Assembly: GCA_020634135.1 (NCBI GenBank)
Contig: JACKCG010000009.1
Coordinates: 62,001 to 126,000, forward strand
Source of the DNA: Anaerolineaceae bacterium
GTDB lineage: Bacteria > Chloroflexota > Anaerolineae > Aggregatilineales > Phototrophicaceae
Length of the DNA stretch: 64,000 nt
Reading direction: 5' to 3'
In this document: positions 49,102-57,607 of the stretch, one piece after another
How the letters are laid out: each line of letters starts with the position of its first letter
How positions within the stretch are numbered: position 1 is the first letter of the stretch
Translations under genes and position numbers: made by a program
Notes under the pieces: generated by a model
Databases searched by the model: none
What the model saw: only the letters and a program-made list of their open reading frames with translations
Told to the model about the DNA's origin: nothing

Positions 49102-49833
49102 TTACATGAGATTATCATACAGCAGGAACAGGGCGAGGCCGATGATAAACACGGCGAAGACACGCTGCAACTGGGATGCCTGGATATGCTTCGCCAGGCG
49201 CACGCCGGTGTATGTCCCCGCCAGCCCGGTGAAGACGAACGCCAGGATGATTCCCCAATCGAGCGCCGCCGTCCCCAGGTGGCCGAACAGCCCGGCGGCG
49301 CTGTTCATGACGATAACCACCAGCGACGTGCCGACAGCCTGATGAATAGACAGCCCAACCAGCATCACCAGCGCCGGGACGATCAGAAAGCCGCCGCCCA
49401 CGCCCAGGAACCCGGTCAGCACGCCGATCCCCGCGCCTGCCAGCATAATCATTGGGATGCTGCGCTCACGCCGCGCCGCGTCGTTGGCTGACGGGCGCGT
49501 TATCAGCACCAGGCCGACAACCAGCATCAGCAGGGCAAACATGACGAGCAGCAGCGTGGGGGGCAGCAGGTCCGAAAGCCCCCCGGCGATATAGGCCATG
49601 ACCATGCCGGAGCCGCCGAACAGAATCGCCACGCGCCAGTTGAGCGTCCCCTGTGTCCGGTGGAGCAGCGCCCCTAGTGCGCTGTTCGCGCCGACAATCA
49701 CCAGCGAGGCTGTCACCGCCCCGGCGGGTGTCTGCCCGGCCACGTACACCAGCGCCGGGACAGTCAGGATAGACCCGCCGCCGCCCAGCAGCCCCAATAC
49801 CAGCCCGATCACAAAACCCAATCCCAAAATCAT
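49102..49833 (-). CDS. TauE/SafE-family sulfite/sulfonate exporter-like protein
   Basis: A 243-aa membrane protein with eight hydrophobic segments. Both family repeats are seen: GLVLGLLGGGGSILTVPALVYVAGQTPAGAVTASL near the N-terminus and GVLTGFLGVGGGFLIVPALVMLVGLSIHQAVGTSLVV in the middle. Such proteins export sulfite, thiosulfate or other small sulfur anions. It is located between an MBL-rhodanese and a rhodanese gene, which supports a sulfur role. Confidence 0.92.
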   Translation of the reverse strand: MILGLGFVIGLVLGLLGGGGSILTVPALVYVAGQTPAGAVTASLVIVGANSALGALLHRTQGTLNWRVAILFGGSGMVMAYIAGGLSDLLPPTLLLVMFALLMLVVGLVLITRPSANDAARRERSIPMIMLAGAGIGVLTGFLGVGGGFLIVPALVMLVGLSIHQAVGTSLVVIVMNSAAGLFGHLGTAALDWGIILAFVFTGLAGTYTGVRLAKHIQASQLQRVFAVFIIGLALFLLYDNLM

Positions 49834-49935
49834 GATACGCCGCCGCCGTTCCCTGTCAATTCGTCATCGGTCTGATTGGAACAAGGGTTTCAGTCCCTTG
49901 CAGCCATCCACATGGGTGTACGCCCGGTACGCCGT

Positions 49936-50415
49936 CTACGATTCCAGCGGCAGACCCTGTGCCTGCCAGTCAATAATGCCGCCCAGGTCATAGATTCCGG
50001 TGTAACCCGCGTTGACCAGGATGCCGGACGCCTGATTACTGCGATTCCCGCTCCGGCAGTACAGTACAATCGGCTTATCCTGCGGCACTTCGCTCAGGCG
50101 CTGGCCGATTTCCTCTACGGGGATATTGATTGCGCCGTGAATATGGCCGCTGGCGAATTCCTGTGGGGTGCGAACATCAATCAGGAGGTGGTCTTCGCCG
50201 GGCGCGGAAAACTGCTCGGTATAGGCGACAGGACGGATTAACTGTGAAGCGGGCGCGGCGACATCGGCTGCGGCGGGTGTGGCAGTCGGGTTCGAGAGCA
50301 GCACCGCCCCAACAATCACCACCGCCAGCGCGGCGACCACGCCTACCAGAATCAGCGGATTGATCCGGTTGGCGGTTTTCTGTGTCCTGCTCGATTTACT
50401 GCGTTTCTTCGTCAT
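49936..50415 (-). CDS. Membrane-anchored rhodanese-domain protein
   Basis: A 159-aa protein. A basic N-terminus and one membrane helix (PLILVGVVAALAVVIVGAVLL, about 20-40) place the rhodanese domain outside the cytoplasm. The domain (about 70-157) has LLIDVRTPQEFASGHIHGAINIP and the active-site loop CRSGNRS. It probably transfers sulfane sulfur, or binds it, for the adjacent exporter and persulfide dioxygenase. Confidence 0.9.
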   Translation of the reverse strand: MTKKRSKSSRTQKTANRINPLILVGVVAALAVVIVGAVLLSNPTATPAAADVAAPASQLIRPVAYTEQFSAPGEDHLLIDVRTPQEFASGHIHGAINIPVEEIGQRLSEVPQDKPIVLYCRSGNRSNQASGILVNAGYTGIYDLGGIIDWQAQGLPLES

Positions 50416-50450
50416 TGTGGTTATTCCCTTCGGTAAAACTACCTGACATC

Positions 50451-50478
50451 AAAACCCCCGGTGTCGCATTACCGGGGG
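50451..50478 (-). terminator. Terminator after the PLAT/lipoprotein operon
   Basis: Eight-bp stem (CCCCCGGT / ACCGGGGG) with an 8-nt loop, followed on the minus strand by TTTTG. It lies about 110 nt beyond the 50587 gene stop and just upstream of the rhodanese gene. Confidence 0.65.
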
Positions 50479-50586
50479 CCTTGAAAGGGGGAAGAGTATG
50501 TAAGTAACTATCACTGTCACCTACTATACACGACCCGAATCGATTCACATCCCCCCCAAGACCTTATATAAGCCATAAGTTCGCAC

Positions 50587-50973
50587 TTATAGCTCAACCA
50601 GCGGGGACAGACCCTCTATACCCTCATAGCGCACCGGCTGCGGCGCATAGTACGCGATGGCTTGCACCACATAGCGGGCCGTATTCAGCGATACGTTCGG
50701 CATTACGTATTCCTGTCCCCCGGCATACAGACCAACATGGTAGCGGTCATCGCCATGAACCAGGAAACGCACCAGCCACCCGGCCAGGCCGCCATATCGC
50801 GCCGCTTTCACCACGTTTACTTCCTCCAGCGTATCCCAGCGGAGTGACTGCCCGTAGTACAGGACTTCCCCGGCGTATACGTCAAAGGCTTCCGTGATCG
50901 TCCGCGCCTCAGCAGCAGAGAGTGTATCGGGGTCAGGCCGGGCATTCGAGCGTTTCAAAATCATCAGTAACAT
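50587..50973 (-). CDS. Hypothetical protein in the PLAT operon
   Basis: A 128-aa (or 125-aa from the second ATG) soluble protein with no family I recognise. It includes AFDVYAGEVLYYGQSLRWDTLEEVNVVKAARYGGLAGWLVRFLVHGDDRYHVGLYAGGQEYVMPNVSL, which reads like a small PH-like or barrel domain. It starts 14 bp after the lipoprotein gene, so it is the third gene of a three-gene operon. Confidence 0.65.
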   Translation of the reverse strand: MLLMILKRSNARPDPDTLSAAEARTITEAFDVYAGEVLYYGQSLRWDTLEEVNVVKAARYGGLAGWLVRFLVHGDDRYHVGLYAGGQEYVMPNVSLNTARYVVQAIAYYAPQPVRYEGIEGLSPLVEL

Positions 50974-50987
50974 CGTCCATTCAGAAA

Positions 50988-51392
50988 TCAGCGGTTCACG
51001 ACTTCGACCAGGATAACCACCGGGTCGCTGGGTGTGCCGTCAGCGCGGTAGGCGATGGCCGTCAACGGGTGGACGCCAACGCCTTGCGCCCGCCAGGCCA
51101 GCAGCACCCGGTAAACCGGCACCGAGTTGGCCTCTGGCTGGCTTTCCCCATGTGGCTGGTCATCCACCAGCAGTTCGACCCGCGCAATCCCGGCGGTGCT
51201 GTCCTGTGCCAGCAGTTCGACATCCAGTTCCACGCCATCAATCACGCGGCTGCCGTTGACCGGGGACAGGAACTCCACACGCGGCAGGTCAGGCGTGGGA
51301 TACGGGGTTGGCGCGGTAGACGAAAGGTTGCACCCGGCGGCAGCGATAACCAGAACGAGCAGCGAGAAACCGCGTTTTAACAATCCACACAT
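50988..51392 (-). CDS. Lipoprotein with Ig-like domain
   Basis: A 134-aa predicted lipoprotein. The signal SLLVLVIAAAGC gives a lipobox (AAGC). A short Thr-Pro linker leads to one Ig-like beta-sandwich: VEFLSPVNGSRVIDGVELDVELLAQDSTAGIARVELLVDD. Such domains are found in Chloroflexota surface proteins. It overlaps the PLAT gene by 16 bp, so the start at 51392 is set by the signal peptide and the overlap. Confidence 0.78.
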   Translation of the reverse strand: MCGLLKRGFSLLVLVIAAAGCNLSSTAPTPYPTPDLPRVEFLSPVNGSRVIDGVELDVELLAQDSTAGIARVELLVDDQPHGESQPEANSVPVYRVLLAWRAQGVGVHPLTAIAYRADGTPSDPVVILVEVVNR

Positions 51393-51742
51393 GCTGATAA
51401 CTGCCCCGATTCTTCTACGCCCAGCCATTGATTAAACGTGAACAGCCACTCGCGGGTGGTTTCATCGTCCTTGATGCGCACGCTTTCCACATACCAGCCG
51501 GAGTCTCCCTCGGCGTTGTCATGGCCGACACAGCAGCGGGTCAGTTCGCCCACGTCCGGCACTTCCAGGATGAACTTATCCACGCTGCCCTGCTCAAACG
51601 CGAAGATGTCCTCCGGCGGCAGGAAGATGACTTCGGTGTGCCCGGTGGTGCCGAAGAGCTGAATGAACACGTTGGAGTCGGTGCCGCCCAGCGGTTGGTC
51701 GCCGGTTCTGACCCAGATGGTATAGATATTGGTTTTTGCCAT
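51377..51742 (-). CDS. Stand-alone PLAT/LH2-domain protein
   Basis: A 121-aa protein consisting of one PLAT/LH2 domain. It begins NIYTIWVRTGDQPLGGTDSNVFIQLFGTTGHTEVI and has VDKFILEVPDVGELTRCCVGHDNAEGDSGWYVESVRI. The WLFTFNQWL end is also typical. PLAT domains bind lipid surfaces or proteins, often with calcium. In eukaryotes they are part of lipoxygenases and polycystins; in bacteria single-domain versions are uncommon. No signal peptide is seen, although the next gene is a lipoprotein. Confidence 0.85.
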   Translation of the reverse strand: MAKTNIYTIWVRTGDQPLGGTDSNVFIQLFGTTGHTEVIFLPPEDIFAFEQGSVDKFILEVPDVGELTRCCVGHDNAEGDSGWYVESVRIKDDETTREWLFTFNQWLGVEESGQLSACVDC

Positions 51743-51763
51743 CACCTTTTCCCCTTCGTTACC

Positions 51764-51787
51764 AGCATATTTGTACCAGTATATGCT
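51764..51787. promoter_or_regulatory. Inverted repeat in a divergent promoter region
   Basis: AGCATAT and ATATGCT arms separated by 10 bp, between the divergent PLAT and methyltransferase genes. The right arm runs into an extended -10 type sequence, TGCTAAAAT, reading rightward. It could be an operator for both directions. Confidence 0.4.
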
Positions 51788-51837
51788 AAAATGCGCCGTG
51801 AGTCAGTTCTTTCCCACAGTCTCGAAAGCGGTTATCT

Positions 51838-52524
51838 GTGACAACCACGCCTAAATACCACCTGGATTCTATATTTGACCCGCAGCAGGCACATCCCGAC
51901 GACGCGCACAGCGTCCTCATGCGCCTGATACCGCCCAACAGCCGCGTGCTGGAGATCGGCAGCGCCTCCGGCTATCTCTCCGGCTACATGGAGCAGGGCT
52001 TAGGCTGCCGTGTGACCGGGCTGGAATTCGACCCGGCGGCGACGGCTATCGCGGCGGGACGGTGCAGCGAGGTACATACCGTTGACCTGGATACGCCCGA
52101 TGCCCTGGGACCGGCGGCGGCCAGCGCCCCGTATGACGTGCTGCTGGCGGCGGCGGTGCTGGAACACCTCAAGTACCCCGAACGGCTGCTGCAAGACGCC
52201 CGTTCTCTGCTCAAACCCGGCGCGCGGGTAATTGTTTCTCTGCCCAACGTGGCGCACTGGACTATCCGGCTGCGGCTGCTGCGGGGCAAGTTCGACTACG
52301 AAGACTACGGCATTATGGATCGCACCCATTTGCGGCTGTACACGGTTAAAACCGGGCGCGAACTCCTGGAATCCCAGGGCTACCCGGTGGAACAGGTCGC
52401 CATCGCCGGCAGCGGTTTGCAGAATATCCTGAACAGCGCCGCCCGCCACCGGGGGCGTCCGCTCCCGTCGCCCATCGCGCCGGGGCTGCTCGCCTACGAA
52501 CTCATCTATATCGCCCGCGCCTGA
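51838..52524 (+). CDS. Class I SAM-dependent methyltransferase
   Basis: A 228-aa soluble enzyme starting with GTG. The SAM-binding loop is VLEIGSASGYLSGYM (about residues 37-51), followed by GLEFDPAATAIAAGRC and DVLLAAAVLEHLKYPERLLQDA. It resembles methyltransferases associated with cell-surface polysaccharide synthesis (Methyltransf_23/11). The next gene, 20 bp on, is a polytopic membrane protein, so the pair may modify a lipid-linked or surface glycan. The substrate is unknown. Confidence 0.88.
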   Translation: MTTTPKYHLDSIFDPQQAHPDDAHSVLMRLIPPNSRVLEIGSASGYLSGYMEQGLGCRVTGLEFDPAATAIAAGRCSEVHTVDLDTPDALGPAAASAPYDVLLAAAVLEHLKYPERLLQDARSLLKPGARVIVSLPNVAHWTIRLRLLRGKFDYEDYGIMDRTHLRLYTVKTGRELLESQGYPVEQVAIAGSGLQNILNSAARHRGRPLPSPIAPGLLAYELIYIARA

Positions 52525-52544
52525 GTGGAGGGGAAATAGTCTAT

Positions 52545-53984
52545 ATGGAAGCGCATTCCCGATCATTCAAATGGTTCTTTGGCATCATCATTCTCGCCCT
52601 CCTGCTGCCGATCCTGGCGCATTTAGTGCTGGGGGGTTACAACCGCGCCCTGGCCGATGACTTCTGTTTCACCGCCGCCGCCTGGTCAAAAGGTCTGTGG
52701 GGAACGCTGGACTGGCACTATAACAATTGGACGGGAACGTATGCCTCCACATTCTTCCAGAGCATGATCGGGGTATCGCAAAGCTGGCGCTACACCCCCA
52801 TCCTGTTAATCGGCCTGTTCAGCGCGTCCTGCTGGTGGACGGCCTGGCAGTTCACGCGGACATTCCGGTTAGCATATCGCCGCTATACAGGGGCGGCGCT
52901 GGCGTCGGTACTGACCTTTGGTGTCATCACAGGAGCAGCCAACGTATTCCAGTCGTTTTACTGGACAAGCGGCGGCATAACCTATGCCAGCCCGCTGATT
53001 ATTCTCGTGTTTTACCTGGGGCTGCTGCTGGCGATTGCCCGGCAGGAGAAGCCCCTCCGCTGGTGGCAGTTCGCGCCGGCTGTGGGCTTGCCGCTGCTAT
53101 CGGGCGGGTTCTCCCCGTTATATGCCGTCTTTCAGGTGACAGTCTTTGGCCTGCTGATTCTCGCGTCACTGTGGCTCGCGCCGCCGGAGAAGAGACGCCG
53201 CTATCTGCGCCTCTTTGGGGTGAGTCTGCTGTTCGCGCTGGCGGCGCTGCTGATTCTGCTGATCGCGCCCGGCAACGCGGTGCGGCAGTCTGCTTTTGAA
53301 GACCTGCTCCCGCTGCCTCAAGTGATATGGCAAACCATCACCGGCACGCTCGCCTTTATCCCGACTGCGGTGGTCTACCTATCGCCGCTCGCAGTTCTCG
53401 TGCCGTTGTTCCTGGCGGGGCTGGTGGCCTTTACCTGCCACCCCTTGTCGGCTTCCGAACGGGTTCGGGCCAACCGGGGCAGCCTGAAGTGGCTGGGACT
53501 CACCGGGCTGATCGGGTACATTCTGATCGCCTCGGCCTTCTTCACATCGCTCTACAGTATCGGCCAGTTACCCCCCGCCCGCGCCTATATCGTCCCGCAG
53601 ATCGTCCTGGTCCTCATGGCGATGGCCTGGGGCTATATCATGGGGCTGGGACTGCAAAGAAAGTATGCCACGGCGCCGCCCCGCCTGTCCCCACTGGTGA
53701 CGGCTGCCATCCTGGTTCTGGTGGTTTTCAGCGCCGCGCAGTCGGCACAGGAAACATTGGCGCTGCTGCCCGATTTCCAGGTTTTCGCCAGCGAATGGGA
53801 TGCCCGCGATGCCTTTTTGACGACTACCGACGCGCAGGGGGCTGTTATCGAGATTCAGGCGTTCACCAAAGACCTGGCAGCCTATGCCGCGCTGGATAAC
53901 CCGTATTATTCCTGCATCCGCAACTACTACCACCAGCCCACGCTGGTGATCCTGGAGACACCGGAAAACACCGAATCACCGTGA
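52545..53984 (+). CDS. Polytopic membrane protein, DUF6056-like
   Basis: A 479-aa membrane protein with about eleven hydrophobic segments. The first external loop reads GGYNRALADDFCFTAAAWSKGLWGTLDWHYNNWTGTYAS; the ADDF near the first helix and the position of acidic residues are those of GT-C type (glycosyltransferase) membrane proteins and of DUF6056. It is probably co-transcribed with the methyltransferase. A role in surface polysaccharide or lipid glycosylation is inferred. Confidence 0.75.
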   Translation: MEAHSRSFKWFFGIIILALLLPILAHLVLGGYNRALADDFCFTAAAWSKGLWGTLDWHYNNWTGTYASTFFQSMIGVSQSWRYTPILLIGLFSASCWWTAWQFTRTFRLAYRRYTGAALASVLTFGVITGAANVFQSFYWTSGGITYASPLIILVFYLGLLLAIARQEKPLRWWQFAPAVGLPLLSGGFSPLYAVFQVTVFGLLILASLWLAPPEKRRRYLRLFGVSLLFALAALLILLIAPGNAVRQSAFEDLLPLPQVIWQTITGTLAFIPTAVVYLSPLAVLVPLFLAGLVAFTCHPLSASERVRANRGSLKWLGLTGLIGYILIASAFFTSLYSIGQLPPARAYIVPQIVLVLMAMAWGYIMGLGLQRKYATAPPRLSPLVTAAILVLVVFSAAQSAQETLALLPDFQVFASEWDARDAFLTTTDAQGAVIEIQAFTKDLAAYAALDNPYYSCIRNYYHQPTLVILETPENTESP

Positions 53985-53992
53985 TGTTCATC

Positions 53993-54021
53993 TTGCTTTT
54001 TAAGAATATATGTTCTAAAAT
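53993..54021 (+). promoter_or_regulatory. Promoter of the radical SAM repair-like gene
   Basis: TTGCTT, a 17-bp spacer and TAAAAT. The -10 box ends 7 bp before the ATG at 54028, suggesting a leaderless transcript as at arsR. The spacer holds an SOS-like box. Confidence 0.65.
54004..54015. promoter_or_regulatory. LexA/SOS-box-like palindrome
   Basis: GAATATATGTTC differs by one base from the Gram-positive LexA box GAAC-N4-GTTC and lies between the -35 and -10 boxes. Damage control of the downstream DNA-repair-like gene would be expected. Whether LexA of this organism uses that box is unknown. Confidence 0.55.
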
Positions 54022-54027
54022 AGAGGG

Positions 54028-55182
54028 ATGAACATTCACGCAGTTCCCGACACACTGACGAAGCTCACCCGCCTGGGCGATGTGACGCTGTATGAGCCGG
54101 CGGGCGACCAGCCGCAGCGCGAAACGCGCCGCGCCAAAGCCGTCGCGCAGCTTGACCAACTGCCGTGTATTACCAATGTCTCCACCCCCCAGGGCGCGAT
54201 GCCGGTCATGAAAACGATGGTGACGACGGCCTGCGAGCGCAACTGCTACTACTGCCCGTTTCGTGCCGGGCGCAGTCAAATGGAGCGCGTAACCTTCAAG
54301 CCGGATGAACTGGCGACGGCCTTCCATAAGCTCGAACGGTCAGGCGCGGTCAAGGGCATCTTTCTGTCGTCTGGCATCATCAACGGCGGCGTGACGACCC
54401 AGGACAAGATCATTGATACCGCCGAGATCATCCGCCATAAGTATCAGTACCGGGGCTATATCCACCTGAAGATTATGCCCGGCGCGGAATACGACCAGGT
54501 GCGCCGCGCCATGCAGCTTGCGGATCGCGTCTCGATCAACCTGGAAGGGCCGACACCGGAACGCCTGAGCGCCCTCGCGCCCAAGAAGGACTTTTACGAC
54601 GAGCTGCTGGTGCGTATCCGCTGGGCGCAGCAGTTACGCGGCGAGGGGCTGCGGGCGAGTACGGTCACGCAGTTTGTCGTCGGCGCGGTGGGCGATACCG
54701 ACCTCGAACTGCTCACGCTGAGCGACCAGCTTTACCGCCAGACCGGGTTGAGCCGCGCTTATTACTCCGGCTTTAATCCTGTCATAGATACCCCCTTTGA
54801 GAACCTGACGCCGGCTCTGCCCCTGCGTGAACACCGCCTGTACCAGGCCAGTTTCCTGCTGCGCGATTACGCCTGGGATGTCGAAGAACTGCCGTTCCAG
54901 GGCGGCGGGGATCTGCGGCTGGATATTGACCCCAAACGCGCCTGGGCGGATTTGCACCTGCTGGTTGCGCCGGTGGAAATCATGCAGGCCAGCCGGGAAC
55001 AACTCCTGCGGGTGCCAGGCATCGGCCCAAAAGGGGCGGATGCGATCCTGGCCGCCCGGCGCACCGGGCGACTGCGCGACCTGGCGCACCTGCGCGCCAT
55101 TGGCATCGCCGCGCCGGAACGGACAGCGCCTTATATCCTGCTGGATGGCCGCAAGCCTCCCCAGCAGCTTCCCCTGTTTTAG
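54028..55182 (+). CDS. Putative DNA modification/repair radical SAM protein with HhH domain
   Basis: A 384-aa iron-sulfur enzyme. The radical SAM motif CERNCYYC has Cys69, Cys73 and Cys76 as 4Fe-4S ligands. HLKIMPGAEYDQVRRAMQLADRVSINLEGPTPERL is typical of this family, which databases call putative DNA modification/repair protein. The C-terminus holds a helix-hairpin-helix DNA-binding motif (LLRVPGIGPKGADAILAARR, about residues 328-347). It has no signal peptide. The SOS-like palindrome in its promoter supports a DNA-damage role. The chemistry catalysed is not known to me. Confidence 0.9.
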   Translation: MNIHAVPDTLTKLTRLGDVTLYEPAGDQPQRETRRAKAVAQLDQLPCITNVSTPQGAMPVMKTMVTTACERNCYYCPFRAGRSQMERVTFKPDELATAFHKLERSGAVKGIFLSSGIINGGVTTQDKIIDTAEIIRHKYQYRGYIHLKIMPGAEYDQVRRAMQLADRVSINLEGPTPERLSALAPKKDFYDELLVRIRWAQQLRGEGLRASTVTQFVVGAVGDTDLELLTLSDQLYRQTGLSRAYYSGFNPVIDTPFENLTPALPLREHRLYQASFLLRDYAWDVEELPFQGGGDLRLDIDPKRAWADLHLLVAPVEIMQASREQLLRVPGIGPKGADAILAARRTGRLRDLAHLRAIGIAAPERTAPYILLDGRKPPQQLPLF

Positions 55183-55320
55183 AAACCATTTGATACGTCC
55201 GCGGGCGGGTTTGAAACCTGCCCCTGGTGTCTGCACTCGGAAATGGGTATAGATCGTAGGGGAGGGTCTGAGACCCTCCCCGAAAACAACCCCGAATAAT
55301 GCACATTTCAAATGGTCTCT
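55181..55320. repeat. MITE-like element with terminal inverted repeats and two internal hairpins
   Basis: Ends are AGAAACCATTTGA (55181-55193) and its inverse at 55308-55320 (12 of 13 match). Inside are GGGCGGGTTT / AAACCTGCCC (55203-55223) and the near-perfect palindrome GGGGAGGGTCT-G-AGACCCTCCCC (55259-55281). It carries no gene. The left end overlaps the radical SAM stop codon. The remainder of the gap to 55513 shows no gene. Confidence 0.55.
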
Positions 55321-55512
55321 TAACCACCACCCCGGAGTTCGGAACAGGCCGGGCGGCTGAGCGTTGCAGCAGGAAATCCGCCCGTTTATGACGTTGCTCA
55401 TCACAGACACCGAGGAACGATACTTGATTGGGGGCAGCGCCGGGAGTACACTGAATCTGTTAAGTGAAGAAATTCACAGTTACATCCGCCTCAGAGCATA
55501 AGGAGGCGTAAG

Positions 55513-56184
55513 ATGAGCGGAATTATCACAATCGAGAGTGAAGTACCCTTTGGCCCCATGCTGTATGGCTGGCTGTATATGCAGGAACTGCCGCTCGACA
55601 AAGTGGTGCATCATGACGCGATTGAAACCCACTACCTGGCCTGGGAGACCGTCCGAAAGCAGATTAACCCCTTTTTCCAGAATGGCACCGGCTTTGAAGG
55701 CTACCTGATTAGCCGCTGTCCCACCGCCGAATCTGCCCTGGAGGAGATTCTCAACATCAACCAGAACATCCTGGATGCTATCGCCCGGTTATACCGTTTC
55801 CAGTACGGCTTTCGTTCCCGGCTGATGAGAACCCTCACGCGGGACGCCAGCGACCCCGAGGCCATCCACATCTGGTCAACCTACCTGGGGGCTGCCCTGG
55901 GCAAACTCCGCGCTCAGATGGCACAGGACCCGCAGGCACAGTTGTTCCGCACGCGCACCTACCAGATCGTGAAGACACTGCCCCCCATGACCTACTATGC
56001 CTTTGATACCAACGTCCTGCAGAAGTATGCGGTGGGGACAAAAAACGGAAGCGGCAAAGCCAAGCTGTGCGTGCTGCCGCAAATGCTGAACCCCAGCCAG
56101 CAGGATGCCTGGCTGGTGGCGGAGGTCATCGGCGAGTTCGGCCACCCGATGGTGCGGAATGTGCTGGATCACCAGGCAGCCTGA
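55513..56184 (+). CDS. Hypothetical protein, no recognised family
   Basis: A 223-aa soluble protein; AAGGAGG precedes the ATG. There is no signal peptide or membrane helix. Segments of note are LPLDKVVHHDAIETHYLAWETVRKQINPFF, ALEEILNINQNILDAIARLYRFQYGF and QKYAVGTKNGSGKAKLCVLPQMLNPSQQDAWLVAEVIGEFGHP. It resembles no enzyme I know. It lies between the MITE-like element and a degenerate insertion sequence, so it may be accessory. Confidence 0.7.
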   Translation: MSGIITIESEVPFGPMLYGWLYMQELPLDKVVHHDAIETHYLAWETVRKQINPFFQNGTGFEGYLISRCPTAESALEEILNINQNILDAIARLYRFQYGFRSRLMRTLTRDASDPEAIHIWSTYLGAALGKLRAQMAQDPQAQLFRTRTYQIVKTLPPMTYYAFDTNVLQKYAVGTKNGSGKAKLCVLPQMLNPSQQDAWLVAEVIGEFGHPMVRNVLDHQAA

Positions 56185-56350
56185 TTGAAGCCGCCTTGCC
56201 GGTTCGAGACACAGATGCCCCCTCCCCAAACTTTGTAAACGGGGAGGGAGCTTGCCGCAAGTCTCCTCTTGCATTTAGAACCTATCCCTGAATTCATCCC
56301 GCCTACCTCAACTCTGCTTGCCACGCTCGTTTTCCCCTCTCCAAGTTGGT

Positions 56351-57504
56351 TGAGAGGACGACACTTTTAAGGGTGGGTTGAGGCCTTAACAAAAGAGAGT
56401 TCATCAGGCATCCTAAGTTTTTACCCCTAAAAGCTACGGATAGTCCAATGAACTCGCCTATACTGTACCAGTGGATGACAAGGCTATTCCAACCTTAGGG
56501 CGCTGGCAAGTCCTGACTCTAGCATTATTCAGCTATGGGGTCCTCGTGGCGCATAGTTGCACACTAAGCCAAGTGTGTTTGTACCTGACGAACCAGGCCA
56601 GCAGTGCCACGCTGGAACGGCGCTTGCAGCGCTGGTTAGCCAATGACCGGATTGATCTGCACAAGGTGTTTGACTATTGGGTGCGATGGGTCTTGCGTCT
56701 GTGGGGAAGTGCCACGTTGATCGTGCTGGTAGATGAAACCAATGGCGGTCATGATCGTGGGGCTGGCGTATCGGGCCAGTGCCATCCCGCTGATCTGGCG
56801 GGCGTATGATTCCCACGATTACCCGGAAGAAGGGCAAGTGGCACTGCTGAATCGGTTGTTGGATCGCCTGCACGCTCTGATCCCATCCGATCAGGCTATC
56901 TTGTTACTGGCGGATCGGGGGTTAGGCACCTCGCCCACCTGGCAGGCGCATCTGACCGAGACCGGCTGGCCGTATTTGCTCCGGGTGCAGCGCTCCACCC
57001 GGATCCGATTACCAGGGCACAAGCCCAACCCGTGCGGCGACTGGTGGGGTACGGGCAAACCTGGACGGGGTATGGCGAGGTGTTCAAGAAAGCTGGGTGG
57101 CAACGGAAATGGGTGTACCTGGTGTGGGAACAGGGGCAGACGGAACCCTGGTGTTTGTTCAGCAACCAATGCGACTTGTCCGCGAAACTGTATGGGGTTC
57201 GGTTTCATCATGAATGTGGGTTTCGGGGCCTGAAAGCGATGGTTTCAACTGGCAGAGGTCGCGGGTGTGGCTGCCCCGTCCTGTGGAGCGTCTGCTGCTG
57301 GTCTTAGCCCTTGCCAGCCTCTGGGCATTGGCACAGGGCACCAAAGTTATGCAGTTGTATCCGCTGCGTCGTCGTCAACAACGCCTGAGTGTGTTTCGCC
57401 TGGGACTGGATTAATTGCATGAGTATTTTCATGCTAATCAGGACAAAGGGGTGGATCTGTACTTGGTGCCAGACCCGCCAATGCTTAAAAGTGACGTCCC
57501 CTGA
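56351..57504 (+). mobile_element. Degenerate IS4-like insertion sequence with terminal inverted repeats
   Basis: About 1154 bp. The left end TGAGAGGACGACACTTTTAAG (56351-56371) matches the inverse of the right end (57484-57504) at 18 of 21 positions, and both flank a broken DDE transposase gene. No clear target duplication is seen at the borders. The element is probably no longer able to move by itself. Confidence 0.75.
56471..57414 (+). pseudogene. IS4-family DDE transposase, frameshifted
   Basis: Fragments in three frames make up one transposase. 56471-56740 reads GRWQVLTLALFSYGVLVAHS and ends with the first Asp block LIVLVDETN. 56740-57030 reads YRASAIPLIWRAYDSHDYPEEGQ and the second Asp block ILLLADRGLG. 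57032-57235 reads GYGQTWTGYGEVFKKAGWQ and FHHECGFRGLK. 57235-57414 reads FNWQRSRVWLPRPVERLLLVLALASLWAL, with the final E-containing region at FRGLK. At least three frameshifts are needed. Start GTG 56471 is nominal. Confidence 0.8.
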
Positions 57505-57607
57505 ACCGTTGACGGAGAGGGGAGGGAGCCGATGCCGCGCTGCATGTTCCTCAGCCGCCAGCGGGGGAGGTCAGGAGGGGGTCAAGCATTCTCGCTAGCG
57601 GCGGAGG

